Source of the DNA: Norana najaformis
Lineage: Eukaryota; Annelida; Clitellata; Crassiclitellata; Hormogastridae
Reading direction: 5' to 3'
NCBI GenBank assembly: GCA_964023275.1
Contig: OZ029916.1
Location: 23,034,453-23,098,452 of the forward strand
DNA: 64,000 nucleotides
Shown here: piece by piece, positions 55,450 to 60,170 of the stretch
How positions within the stretch are numbered: the first letter of the stretch is position 1
Layout of the letters: each line of letters opens with the position of its first letter
Translations under genes and position numbers: made by a program
Notes under the pieces: generated by a model
The model's input: the letters and a program-made list of their open reading frames with translations, nothing else
Told to the model about the DNA's origin: nothing
Databases searched by the model: none

Positions 55450-58400
55450 ACGAGCTTCGTTGTTAAAAATAATAGGACTTAACGGTTTACCCGATTTCCC
55501 GTTGAGTCAGCTCTTCCACCGGTTCGAACGAACTGCAACTCCCACATAGCAGCTAGTGTGCATCGCAAAAATTCGCCATTTTCACAAGATCTCTTGCTCG
55601 ATAAATACCGTTACTACTTGGAACAAGGGTTTCAAGCGGCTACACTGTCGCGTAGAGGGTGGAGCTTGTCGAGTTAACCCTGAAACACAAGTGTTAGGCC
55701 AGAGAGAGTCGATGCAAGGCAGAGGGCAGATGGACTGTCATGTCGACACATGCGAAACGACATGCAACCCGGGTCAATTTTCTTCCAACGACGTTCCAAG
55801 ACAACGACGATCTCTCTTGGGTTGCTTTGCTTCAGCAGAAAGCCATTTGCGATAGGCTTGGCAGGTCTCCTAAAGCAGAAGCGAACAGGTGCCACTTTTA
55901 TCCAGCTTCCTCAGAACAACAATAGAAAGTTGCTTGCAAAAGCATATGCTGTCTGGGCTGGTTCTGAAAACGGTTGTGTGTTGATCAGTGCCCTCTCAAA
56001 CTCAGCTGTGCTGATCTGCTTGATCGGGCGATATGAAAATACAGCTGGACGGCTGGACCCATCCATTGCCTCTGTAGCAATGATTGTCAGAGATACAGAC
56101 AGCTTCACTGACATCTCCAACCGATTATCAGTGATCAGTAAATTGGAGTCAAAACCGTGCTGTTTAAGATCAAGTTGCCTGAACAGTTAAAATAGCCACA
56201 GATAATCAGATGATCATTAGTGATTGTGGTAATTATATCCGAAAATTCGTCGTGGAAGGTATGAATGGAGCTTGATGTTGGACGATAGATGGTGGCGATG
56301 ATCAAAGAAGAAGCAGCTTAACCTAATCGAACCAACTGAAACTCGTATGACGATAGATAACAGAAGTCAGAGAGAGAATGCGCAGTGACTCGAACTATGG
56401 AACGGTAGATAACTGCAAGACCACCCCTCGGTCAGGACCGCCGTCGACAGACTGCCAGTGAAGGTGCAGAACAGAAAAAGCTTTCGGTGCCACTCCTTGC
56501 TTGATACAGTTCGGTGCTTCAGGTATAATCCACGTCTCAGTTGGAGTAAGAATGTTCAGACGATCATTCACTATGTTATCATGGATATTCGTAGCACGAT
56601 GCACAGCAGAACGAATATTCAGGGCTCCGAACTTCAAAGACAATGATCGATACGTCGCCTTATTTTCGTATCCACGCGATGGTCTAAGAGTGAGCTCGAT
56701 GTTTCCAGGCATCATTAGCAGTAGTGCCACAAAACAAGCACTTACCGATTGTCTCTTCGGGGAACGAACAGACACCCAGTAGGCCTACGTAGGCCTACCC
56801 GAGTCAAAACCATCGGAAAATTGTAGATACACGACCGAGGGCGATTGAGCATTTCTAAATTGGTAATTACTTCAAAAGATAAACGGGTGTTGATGTACAA
56901 GGCGTTTTAAACGATTAAACACCATTGATCATTTGAATTAGAAGAAATAGTCCAGAAAGCGTTAGTCTCTACAAATTATAATTGAAGATTATAGTCGTAA
57001 AATTGGTAGCGTAAAGCAATGTTAGATCTGATAAATTGACTTTGAAATAAAATAACTAGCCAGAAATAAATTCGAATGGCCCTTTCGACGCCAGATAGTT
57101 GATGGGCCTGATTCAAATAAGGCGATAAACAGACGGGGTAACGTTATTCCCTTAGCGTTTGTTAAGCAAGGGCTTCGGCTCAAGACGGCTAGAAGATTAC
57201 CATGGCCCTTCCCACTCACATGCTTAGTCACTTTTGGAACACTATGGCGTTACTAGACATTACATATGCCAGGTGGGTTACTCGAAGATATTCATCGCTG
57301 ATATTCTTGTTAATTATGCCTACGTATTGGATAGAGCTCTAGGCTTGTAACGCGGAGAGTACGGGTTCAAGCCTCCTCCGAGACGGTTACTTTATAAGGA
57401 CCTTGAGCAAGTCCTTAACTCACAACTGCTCGGCACCATTGACTGATACTAAGTCTTTAGATAATGGCGCCTAATAAATGCAGAAATAATAAAAAGTATT
57501 GTCGCCTTGATTAGCCTCGATTCCTATGCGTTGCTTTAGTGACAGAGTTGTTTCGTTTAGCGATGAAGATTCATATTAGCGAAGATTGCTACAAGTTTCT
57601 AATCAGGTCTCCGGAAGAGTATATCGTCACCCCTCGAGGAGAAATCAACATCAAGGTATTTTTGGTCTACGCACACCTTAAAATCTAACAACCGTATCTG
57701 GATTATAGGCTTATAGGTATATAATTAGGCCGTTCTCCTATTGCAGTCGCTATACATAGTCTACATGTATACATACATACATAATACATACATACATACA
57801 TACATACATACATACATACATACATACATACATACATGCATATCGTAATCGTAATCCCGAGCTTTCTACAGCGCCCAATGAAAGCCACATCACGGGGACA
57901 AGTTATTCACAGGCGCTCAATCAAAACAAAATCGATAGGCAAAAAGGGTTCGGTTCCAGGTCAAAATCCAAAAGTCAGGCAGCTACGGTGGGTGATGTTT
58001 GGGATTGGAGCGAAAAGAGGGATAAGAGGAAGAAGGGGAGTCAAGATATGATCTGTGAAAGGGAAATGTTTTCAGTTATAAATGAAAGACCAAATTATTT
58101 GATGCAGAAATTGCAAGCGGTGGAGCATAGATGAGTTTGTATGATGGGTCAGATAACTGTCGCAGTTCAGGGGCAGTTTATTCCAAAGTGGTGGGGCAGC
58201 TATAGCCATGGAGCGATTACCAAATTTCAAGGATGATGTGACGGATGGGCGGAGAAGTGTTAGGGCAGAAGAGGTTACATACATACATAACAAGCATACA
58301 CACGAACGTATATATGTAGGTACGTACAAACTGCAGTAGCAGCTTCTCGGCTGCCTGAATTACATAGGGCCTATACAAGTTACCTTGGATAAGTTTCGTC

Positions 58401-59277
58401 TACTGTAGAGATAAGGCAGTTTGCAGTTAGTCCGTAGAAACTACACTCGTTCAGTTTAAAGAGAATTTGTGTCCAAAATAGATGACTTAAATGATTTCGT
58501 GTTTTTGACGGTGTTTGGACGAATGTGATCGAACGATGATCTATAATAACTATTTGTCCTGGTTCATCTATAATTACAAAGAGGGACAGGTTTCCGCCTG
58601 GATAGTTTCGAGATTAAGACCTATATGTGCCGTCCGCAGCCGGGAACTTTGGATTCGGTGAAGGAAGACTTTATTCTTCCCATGGCATCTTTGGAGTATC
58701 CCTCAGAAGACGCAGCGCTCGTGAATAAGCTGGTGTCCTGCGCTTAGGTTTAAAGCAGCGCTTAAGAAATTCTCAAGATTATGATTACGATTGCGAAGGA
58801 AGAGCGAACAGTTTTTCGAGTGGTGCGACCGTCAATCACGCAGAGGTTGAAATGCCAATCGGTCCGTCGGCAACGAATGCCTGTCCTGCAAAGAGTTGGT
58901 GACTCCAGGGACATCCGGTTTCTCTGCGTCTCTTTCCTCTACGATGGACTGCTGTAGAGTGAAGTAACTGCTGCTGACTCCACCGGCCGTTGTCTTCCCT
59001 CGTCTTCAATGCAACACAGTCCAGGAACTCATAACCTCTGTGGTGTCATCTGTCGTCTTGATGGGAATCCGTGTGGGCGGGACTTTTCCAGTTACCCGAG
59101 TACTGCAGTTTTACTCATGAACGCTTCGTTCTTAACGAGTTGTAACATCATCTAGGCCAGCGTAGAGAAAGTTAGTTTTTCAGAAGAAGGCGCTAAACAG
59201 ATTTACGATTACAATTGCAATACATACATACATACATACATACATACATACATACATACATACATACATACATACAT

Positions 59278-59318
<41 letters not shown>

Positions 59319-59402
59319 CTTCCAAAGCTACACTGATTATGTTGTTAATTTCTTCAGGGTAAAGGATTGAAGACAACCTACTGGCTAGAGGGTCGCAGAT
59401 AA
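24035..59402 (+). CDS. Receptor-type (membrane) guanylyl cyclase, 23 coding exons
   Basis: Predicted single-pass receptor that makes cGMP from GTP in response to an extracellular ligand. The joined protein is about 1062 aa, the usual size of the family, and every junction keeps phase. Signal peptide about 1-35; ANF-receptor ectodomain about 40-465 ([44 protein letters not shown]); membrane helix about 474-496; kinase-homology domain about 530-785 with [20 protein letters not shown] and WTAPELL but no catalytic HRD/DFG; coiled-coil linker about 815-860; cyclase domain about 865-1055 with the metal Asp pair ([15 protein letters not shown]), guanine-selecting KVE and RYC, and TVNMASR. All catalytic residues are present, so it should be active. 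The ligand cannot be told. ATG 24035 is used; ATG 24068 is an alternative with the same signal peptide core. Confidence 0.95.
24343..24445 (+). repeat. Dispersed repeat, copy 1
   Basis: Closely similar to the reverse complement of 36808-36903. Shared blocks include AAATGGCGTGG, AGCGGTG(A/G)TGAAG, CTCACCCGAT and GAGCAAGGTCGA(A/G)GCC. Confidence 0.85.
25008..25091. repeat. 13-bp minisatellite (ACGGTGTATATGG)
   Basis: Six exact copies in a row plus a partial one. The open frame through it is an artefact. Confidence 0.97.
26160..26300 (-). repeat. Dispersed repeat with ATT tail, copy 1
   Basis: Starts with ATTATTATT and shares with 40235-40370 the blocks CGA(G/A)GTA, ATGATCCC, CAGGA and ATCGTCAAGTTC-like sequence. 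The ATT run suggests a retroelement 3' tail in reverse orientation. Confidence 0.65.
26388..26499. repeat. (CTT)n followed by (ATT)n
   Basis: About 60 bases of TTC triplets running directly into about 50 bases of TTA triplets; AT-rich remnants continue to about 26550. Confidence 0.97.
26854..27160 (+). pseudogene. LINE reverse transcriptase fragment (CR1-like, thumb region)
   Basis: Open frame with [30 protein letters not shown] and [20 protein letters not shown], the post-catalytic region of CR1/L2-type reverse transcriptases. No catalytic YADD region is attached. The fragment stops shortly before the SINE-like sequence at 27195. Confidence 0.85.
27195..27400 (+). mobile_element. tRNA-derived SINE (Pol III A and B boxes)
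   Basis: A tRNA-like head: A-box-like TCTAGTGGTTAGCGTG, an anticodon-like loop TTGCAAA and B box GGTTCAAATTC. A non-tRNA body with TTTCGGCCTCACTTG follows. Stem pairing is poor, so it is not a functional tRNA gene. Confidence 0.72.
28473..28538. repeat. 11-bp minisatellite (GGTAGCACATC)
   Basis: Six exact head-to-tail copies. Confidence 0.97.
30549..30770. other. Unexplained G/C-rich patch in intron 1
   Basis: A 220-base stretch clearly richer in G and C than its surroundings and open in frames on both strands. No family resemblance and no splice pair in phase with the cyclase exons; it is not needed for the reconstructed protein. It could be an alternative or nested exon or a conserved non-coding element. 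Confidence 0.3.
32401..32480 (-). repeat. LINE 3'-tail fossil, reverse orientation
   Basis: Starts with AATCGTAATCTCGAGATTTC, then TACAGCGCCAAACGAAAG; same family as 20105, 40828 and 57838. Confidence 0.75.
32846..32955 (+). CDS. Guanylyl cyclase exon 2 (ectodomain, aa 88-124)
   Basis: Acceptor TTGACAG; reads [18 protein letters not shown] and [12 protein letters not shown], the disulphide-bearing part of the ligand-binding fold. Donor GTCAGT; phase 2 in, phase 1 out. The 8.5-kb intron before it is the largest in the gene. Confidence 0.9.
34645..34715 (+). repeat. LINE 3'-tail fossil, forward orientation
   Basis: AAGCTGGTCC, CTTTCGTTGGGCGCTGTAGA, AATCTCGG, then ATTACGATTACGATTA: the same family read in the sense direction. 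Confidence 0.8.
34997..35166 (+). CDS. Guanylyl cyclase exon 3 (ectodomain, aa 125-181)
   Basis: Not visible as an ATG-started ORF. After acceptor CGTACAG the frame reads [19 protein letters not shown], then [19 protein letters not shown], classic for the family. It ends TCG before a GCAAGT donor (GC-AG intron). Phase 1 in, phase 0 out; both neighbours fit. Confidence 0.88.
35838..36021 (+). CDS. Guanylyl cyclase exon 4 (ectodomain, aa 182-242)
   Basis: Acceptor ATTTTAG; starts [14 protein letters not shown] and continues [20 protein letters not shown]. Donor GTCAGT, end phase 1. The acceptor pairs with the GC donor of exon 3. Confidence 0.92.
36048..36115. repeat. (CT)n tract after guanylyl cyclase exon 4
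   Basis: About 68 bases of CT dinucleotide with a few TTT and CCC interruptions, 27 bases downstream of the exon 4 donor. Confidence 0.95.
36808..36903 (-). repeat. Dispersed repeat, copy 2 (inverted)
   Basis: Reverse-complement partner of 24343-24445, about 12.4 kb away. Confidence 0.85.
39665..39800. repeat. GAT/GAC trinucleotide tract
   Basis: Imperfect GATGATGAT and GACGACGAC blocks ending about 40 bases before the exon 5 acceptor. Frames through it are poly-Asp or poly-Met artefacts. Confidence 0.9.
39832..40022 (+). CDS. Guanylyl cyclase exon 5 (ectodomain, aa 243-306)
   Basis: Acceptor TTGTAG; the split codon joins to give [18 protein letters not shown], then [18 protein letters not shown]. 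Donor GTAATG, phase 0 out. Confidence 0.93.
40230..40375 (-). repeat. Dispersed repeat with ATT tail, copy 2
   Basis: Begins with ATTATTATT and aligns with 26160-26300 over CGAAGTACACATGATCCC and CATCGTCAAGTTC. Confidence 0.65.
40649..40762 (+). CDS. Guanylyl cyclase exon 6 (ectodomain, aa 307-344)
   Basis: A 114-nt exon with no ATG-started ORF. After TTTTCAG it reads [17 protein letters not shown] and [19 protein letters not shown], the PPWNY segment of guanylyl cyclase ectodomains, with an N-glycosylation site. Donor GTGAGT; phase 0 at both ends. Confidence 0.9.
40828..41085 (-). repeat. LINE 3' UTR fragment, reverse orientation
   Basis: Aligned over its whole length with 57838-58060: TTTCTACAGC(G/A)CCCAA, TTATTCACAGGCGCTCA, AATCGATAGG, GTTCCAGGTCAA, GGCAGCTACGGTGG, GTTTGGGATTGGAGCG. 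On the minus strand it ends in ATTACGATAAT. Confidence 0.85.
42425..42525. repeat. (GAT)n followed by (AAT)n
   Basis: About 55 bases of GAT triplets and about 45 bases of AAT triplets in intron 6 of the cyclase gene. Confidence 0.95.
42885..43022. repeat. Degenerate CA-rich tract
   Basis: Interrupted ACAC, GCAAACA and CATGCACGCATGCA runs; low complexity. Confidence 0.8.
43340..43475 (+). CDS. Guanylyl cyclase exon 7 (ectodomain, aa 345-389)
   Basis: A strong pyrimidine tract ends GTTGCAG; the exon starts [20 protein letters not shown] and ends at DLPFEG. The donor GTTTCT is weak, but the phase (1) and family alignment with exon 8 support it. Confidence 0.88.
44141..44308. repeat. Imperfect foldback element
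   Basis: Left arm (ACTACCCCACCAGCAACATC, ATATG, ACATATGAA) and right arm, read in reverse complement (ACTACGCCAACAGCAACGTC, ATATG, ACATATGAA), pair over about 45 bases. This suggests a small decayed DNA-transposon derivative. No clear target duplication. Confidence 0.7.
44678..44811 (+). CDS. Guanylyl cyclase exon 8 (ectodomain, aa 390-434)
   Basis: Acceptor CTTACAG; reads [20 protein letters not shown], the GxVxxDxNGDR block of the fold. Donor GTAAGC, phase 0 out. Confidence 0.93.
45069..45180 (+). CDS. Guanylyl cyclase exon 9 (membrane-proximal ectodomain, aa 435-471)
   Basis: Acceptor TTGCAG; reads [19 protein letters not shown] and SGDSCPQNG, the WP...PxCGF...C segment before the membrane. 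Donor GTAAGT, phase 1 out. Confidence 0.93.
45720..45825. repeat. Degenerate (CTCA)n tract
   Basis: CACTCACTCA-type runs interrupted by CACGCGCT, in cyclase intron 9. Confidence 0.8.
46079..46160 (+). CDS. Guanylyl cyclase exon 10 (transmembrane helix, aa 472-498)
   Basis: Acceptor GCTGCAG; one hydrophobic helix ([20 protein letters not shown]) followed by FIRR. Donor GTATGC, phase 2 out. Confidence 0.93.
46715..46811 (+). CDS. Guanylyl cyclase exon 11 (juxtamembrane, aa 499-531)
   Basis: Acceptor TTTCAG; basic [10 protein letters not shown] then [12 protein letters not shown], matching the W-I-R/K-x-E-D/E-I juxtamembrane block. Donor GTTTGT, phase 0 out. Confidence 0.92.
47081..47257 (+). 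CDS. Guanylyl cyclase exon 12 (kinase-homology N-lobe, aa 532-590)
   Basis: Acceptor CATGCAG; Ser-rich stretch, then [12 protein letters not shown] with the N-lobe lysine, ending EHIELLH. Donor GTAGGC, phase 0 out. Confidence 0.93.
47333..47590 (+). mobile_element. tRNA-derived SINE, copy 1 of a pair
   Basis: Shares a body with the copy at 48218: GTCTATCGGTAATGCGTTTG head, CACCGAGCAG, ATAATTTG, TCCTGCGAT, CACTGGCCCCGTG and TTGGGATTC. The head resembles a Pol III A box. It lies between cyclase exons 12 and 13. Confidence 0.75.
47945..48049 (+). CDS. Guanylyl cyclase exon 13 (kinase-homology domain, aa 591-625)
   Basis: Acceptor [23 protein letters not shown] and [12 protein letters not shown]. 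The donor is GCAAGT, giving a GC-AG intron. Phase 0 both ends. Confidence 0.93.
48218..48490 (+). mobile_element. tRNA-derived SINE, copy 2 of a pair
   Basis: Same body order as 47333-47590: GTCTAGTTGGTAGTGTGCTT head, CACTTGTCTC, CACCAAGCAG, ATAATTTGATACCGTCGTTA, GATTCACTGGCCCCGTG and CTTGGGATTCATC. It lies in the GC-AG intron 13 of the cyclase gene. Confidence 0.78.
48729..48800 (+). CDS. Guanylyl cyclase exon 14 (kinase-homology domain, aa 626-649)
   Basis: Acceptor [24 protein letters not shown] then MFDIIQ. Donor GTATGT. 72 nt, phase 0 both ends; too short to appear as a standard ORF. Confidence 0.93.
49613..49772 (+). CDS. Guanylyl cyclase exon 15 (kinase-homology domain, aa 650-702)
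   Basis: Acceptor [27 protein letters not shown] and [19 protein letters not shown]. The HG-KSxNCLVD loop replaces the kinase HRD loop and NSWG replaces DFG, as in the family. An acidic DDEEE stretch follows. Donor GTATGC, phase 1 out. Confidence 0.92.
50020..50280. repeat. Pyrimidine-rich tract
   Basis: Long CT-biased stretch (from about 49790, strongest at 50020-50270) in cyclase intron 15; frames through it are low-complexity Ser/Pro/Leu artefacts. Confidence 0.8.
50545..50585 (+). repeat. LINE tail fossil with (AAGT)n
   Basis: GGCGTCGCTACATAAACATA followed by AAGTAAGCAAGTAAGTAAGTA, matching the GGCGCTATATAAAT ends elsewhere. Confidence 0.5.
51094..51249 (+). CDS. Guanylyl cyclase exon 16 (kinase-homology domain, aa 703-754)
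   Basis: Acceptor [33 protein letters not shown] and [13 protein letters not shown]. Donor GTAGGC, phase 1 out. Confidence 0.93.
52259..52439 (+). CDS. Guanylyl cyclase exon 17 (end of kinase-homology domain, aa 755-814)
   Basis: Acceptor [36 protein letters not shown]. Donor GTAGGT, phase 2 out. Confidence 0.92.
52500..52600 (+). repeat. LINE tail fossil with (CATA)n
   Basis: AAGGCGCTATATAAATGACC, then AGATACATACATA leading into CATACATACATA repeats. Confidence 0.75.
52637..52872 (+). pseudogene. LINE ORF2 C-terminus and 3' end (CR1-like)
   Basis: Broken frame reading [12 protein letters not shown], stop, [16 protein letters not shown], the conserved GdRaFsvagPrxWNsLP block at the end of CR1/L2-type ORF2. 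An AT-rich 3' end with ATGCTATATAAATTG and ATTACATTACATTA follows. The Trp codon of the WN motif is mutated to a stop. Confidence 0.82.
52999..53139 (+). CDS. Guanylyl cyclase exon 18 (coiled-coil signalling linker, aa 815-861)
   Basis: Acceptor [49 protein letters not shown]: the dimerisation helix before the cyclase. Donor GTAAGT, phase 2 out. Confidence 0.94.
53179..53317. repeat. 48-bp minisatellite, three copies
   Basis: Units start CATTCAGTATATAGATATAT at 53179, 53227 and 53275; the third is slightly shortened. It lies in the intron between the linker exon and the first catalytic exon of the cyclase gene. Confidence 0.93.
53355..53560. repeat. Degenerate GTCAGTC/GATCGGTC simple repeats
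   Basis: Runs of CAGTCAATCATTCAGTCAAC and TCGGTCAGTCGATCGGTC-type sequence just before exon 19; a similar CGACCGACTGACT run sits at 41590-41640. Confidence 0.75.
53565..53757 (+). CDS. Guanylyl cyclase exon 19 (catalytic domain part 1, aa 862-926)
   Basis: Acceptor [22 protein letters not shown] with the first metal-binding Asp, then [13 protein letters not shown] and YNVYK. Donor GTCAGA, phase 0 out. Confidence 0.95.
54405..54591 (+). CDS. Guanylyl cyclase exon 20 (catalytic domain part 2, aa 927-988)
   Basis: Acceptor [22 protein letters not shown] with the guanine-contacting Glu and the second metal-binding Asp, [21 protein letters not shown]. Donor GTATGT, phase 1 out. Confidence 0.95.
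54650..54695 (+). repeat. LINE tail fossil
   Basis: GAGTTTCTAAATTTTTAAAG then GCGCTATATAAATGTCCAG. Confidence 0.6.
55259..55342 (+). CDS. Guanylyl cyclase exon 21 (catalytic domain part 3, aa 989-1016)
   Basis: Acceptor [25 protein letters not shown] and [10 protein letters not shown], with the guanine-selecting Cys and the catalytic Asn/Arg. Donor GTGAGT, phase 1 out. Confidence 0.95.
55411..55449. repeat. (TTAC)n microsatellite
   Basis: About nine TTAC units. Confidence 0.95.
55674..56780 (-). pseudogene. LINE ORF2 endonuclease region, degraded (CR1-like)
   Basis: Minus-strand pieces in LINE order. From 56775: [28 protein letters not shown] and [11 protein letters not shown], the start of an APE endonuclease. 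From 56120: [18 protein letters not shown] and [13 protein letters not shown]. From 55895: [13 protein letters not shown]. Several stops and frameshifts separate them. The copy lies antisense in intron 21 of the cyclase gene. Confidence 0.85.
57330..57492 (+). mobile_element. tRNA-derived SINE, second type
   Basis: Head GGATAGAGCTCTAGGCTTG, B-box-like ACGGGTTCAAGCC, then CTTGAGCAAGTCCTTAACTC, CTGCTCGGCACC and a tail ATGGCGCCTAATAAATGC. It resembles common animal tRNA-SINE bodies and differs from the pair at 47-48 kb. Confidence 0.75.
57561..57655 (+). CDS. Guanylyl cyclase exon 22 (catalytic domain part 4, aa 1017-1048)
   Basis: Acceptor [20 protein letters not shown] and [12 protein letters not shown]. 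Donor GTATTT, phase 0 out. Confidence 0.93.
57766..57838. repeat. (CATA)n microsatellite
   Basis: About 70 bases of CATA units, directly abutting the end of the reverse-oriented LINE fragment at 57838. Confidence 0.96.
57838..58330 (-). pseudogene. LINE ORF2 C-terminus plus 3' UTR (CR1-like), reverse orientation
   Basis: On the minus strand the frame reads [20 protein letters not shown], the conserved LWN-LP block, and ends FIYN. The 3' UTR then runs to TTTCATTGGGCGCTGTAGAA, CTCGGGATTACGATTACGAT and into the (CATA)n array. This copy identifies the shorter fossils at 20105, 32401, 34645 and 40828 as its 3' ends. Confidence 0.85.
58749..58795 (+). repeat. LINE 3'-tail fossil
   Basis: TTTAAAGCAGCGCTTAAGAA then ATTCTCAAGATTATGATTAC and GATTGCG. 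Confidence 0.55.
59187..59317 (+). repeat. LINE 3'-tail fossil followed by (CATA)n and (CA)n
   Basis: GGCGCTAAACAGATTTACGA, TTACAATTGCAATACATACA, then about 75 bases of CATA and about 20 of CA, ending 40 bases before the last cyclase exon. Confidence 0.85.
59358..59402 (+). CDS. Guanylyl cyclase exon 23 (C-terminus and stop)
   Basis: Acceptor [21 protein letters not shown] then TAA, the G-K-G...TYWL end of the cyclase fold. There is almost no C-terminal tail after it. Confidence 0.93.
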   Translation, partial: GKGLKTTYWLEGRR

Positions 59403-59760
59403 GTTGCCATTAGTGCTTCAACAGAACTTTGGCCAACAATCCTTCACAGGCGGCCTTTAATAGGCTACCTGTGCTATACATACTCTGACGATAATAGCAG
59501 AAGCAACGTTAATTTTATCGTACCAAGTTATCGCAGTACAATGTATTTAGGCTGCTTAATTGGATCATACGAGTATAGAGTCGCAGAGGTTTCGATCTAG
59601 ACGAATTTTGCTGAAGTGTCCTCGTCAACCAAGCAGGGTATACGTGGTCAATTTAAGTAAACAATTAGAACATTAGTTACCCATTGAGCCTTTACTCTAT
59701 TTAAGACTACTGTCAGGATTTCTTGATGTTTGTGTGCAATTTTACTAAGTCTCGAGGTTT

Positions 59761-59766
59761 ATTAAA
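59761..59766 (+). terminator. Possible variant poly(A) signal of the guanylyl cyclase gene
   Basis: ATTAAA about 360 bases after the TAA stop. I found no AATAAA closer in. Weak evidence. Confidence 0.25.
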
Positions 59767-60054
59767 GTAAAGTTCTGAAGAAAGATCATCTCGAGCTGAA
59801 AGACAAAAGAAAATGATGATATTGTTTTTATTCAAAGGCAATTAAAAACAATTTTCTTTTCAGGCCAGAGTACCAAGCTAGAAAAAACTTAATGCATGCA
59901 ATTTACTCATGAAGCCTACAGCACTTGATGGAACTCACACAGACCATCGTGGAGACATATGAATGGATTTAGGGAACACTGTTTGAAAGAATACAGATGG
60001 TGCAAAATCAACAAAACCCAGGGACATGTCCTCAATATTTTGGATGGGCATGCC

Positions 60055-60170
60055 CATCCCAGCTGGCAAACACCCACTGGGCCAATGTTGGCTAATGCTG
60101 GGCAAATGTTGTACAACTCTGGGCCAAAAATGGCTCAATGTGGGTAAATTGGCTGGGCTGGTGATGTCCC
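60055..60170. repeat. Degenerate short tandem repeat (TGGGCCAATGTTGGC type)
   Basis: Imperfect repeats of GGGC(C/A)AATGTTG and AATGCTGGGC over about 115 bases; period is irregular. Confidence 0.7.
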
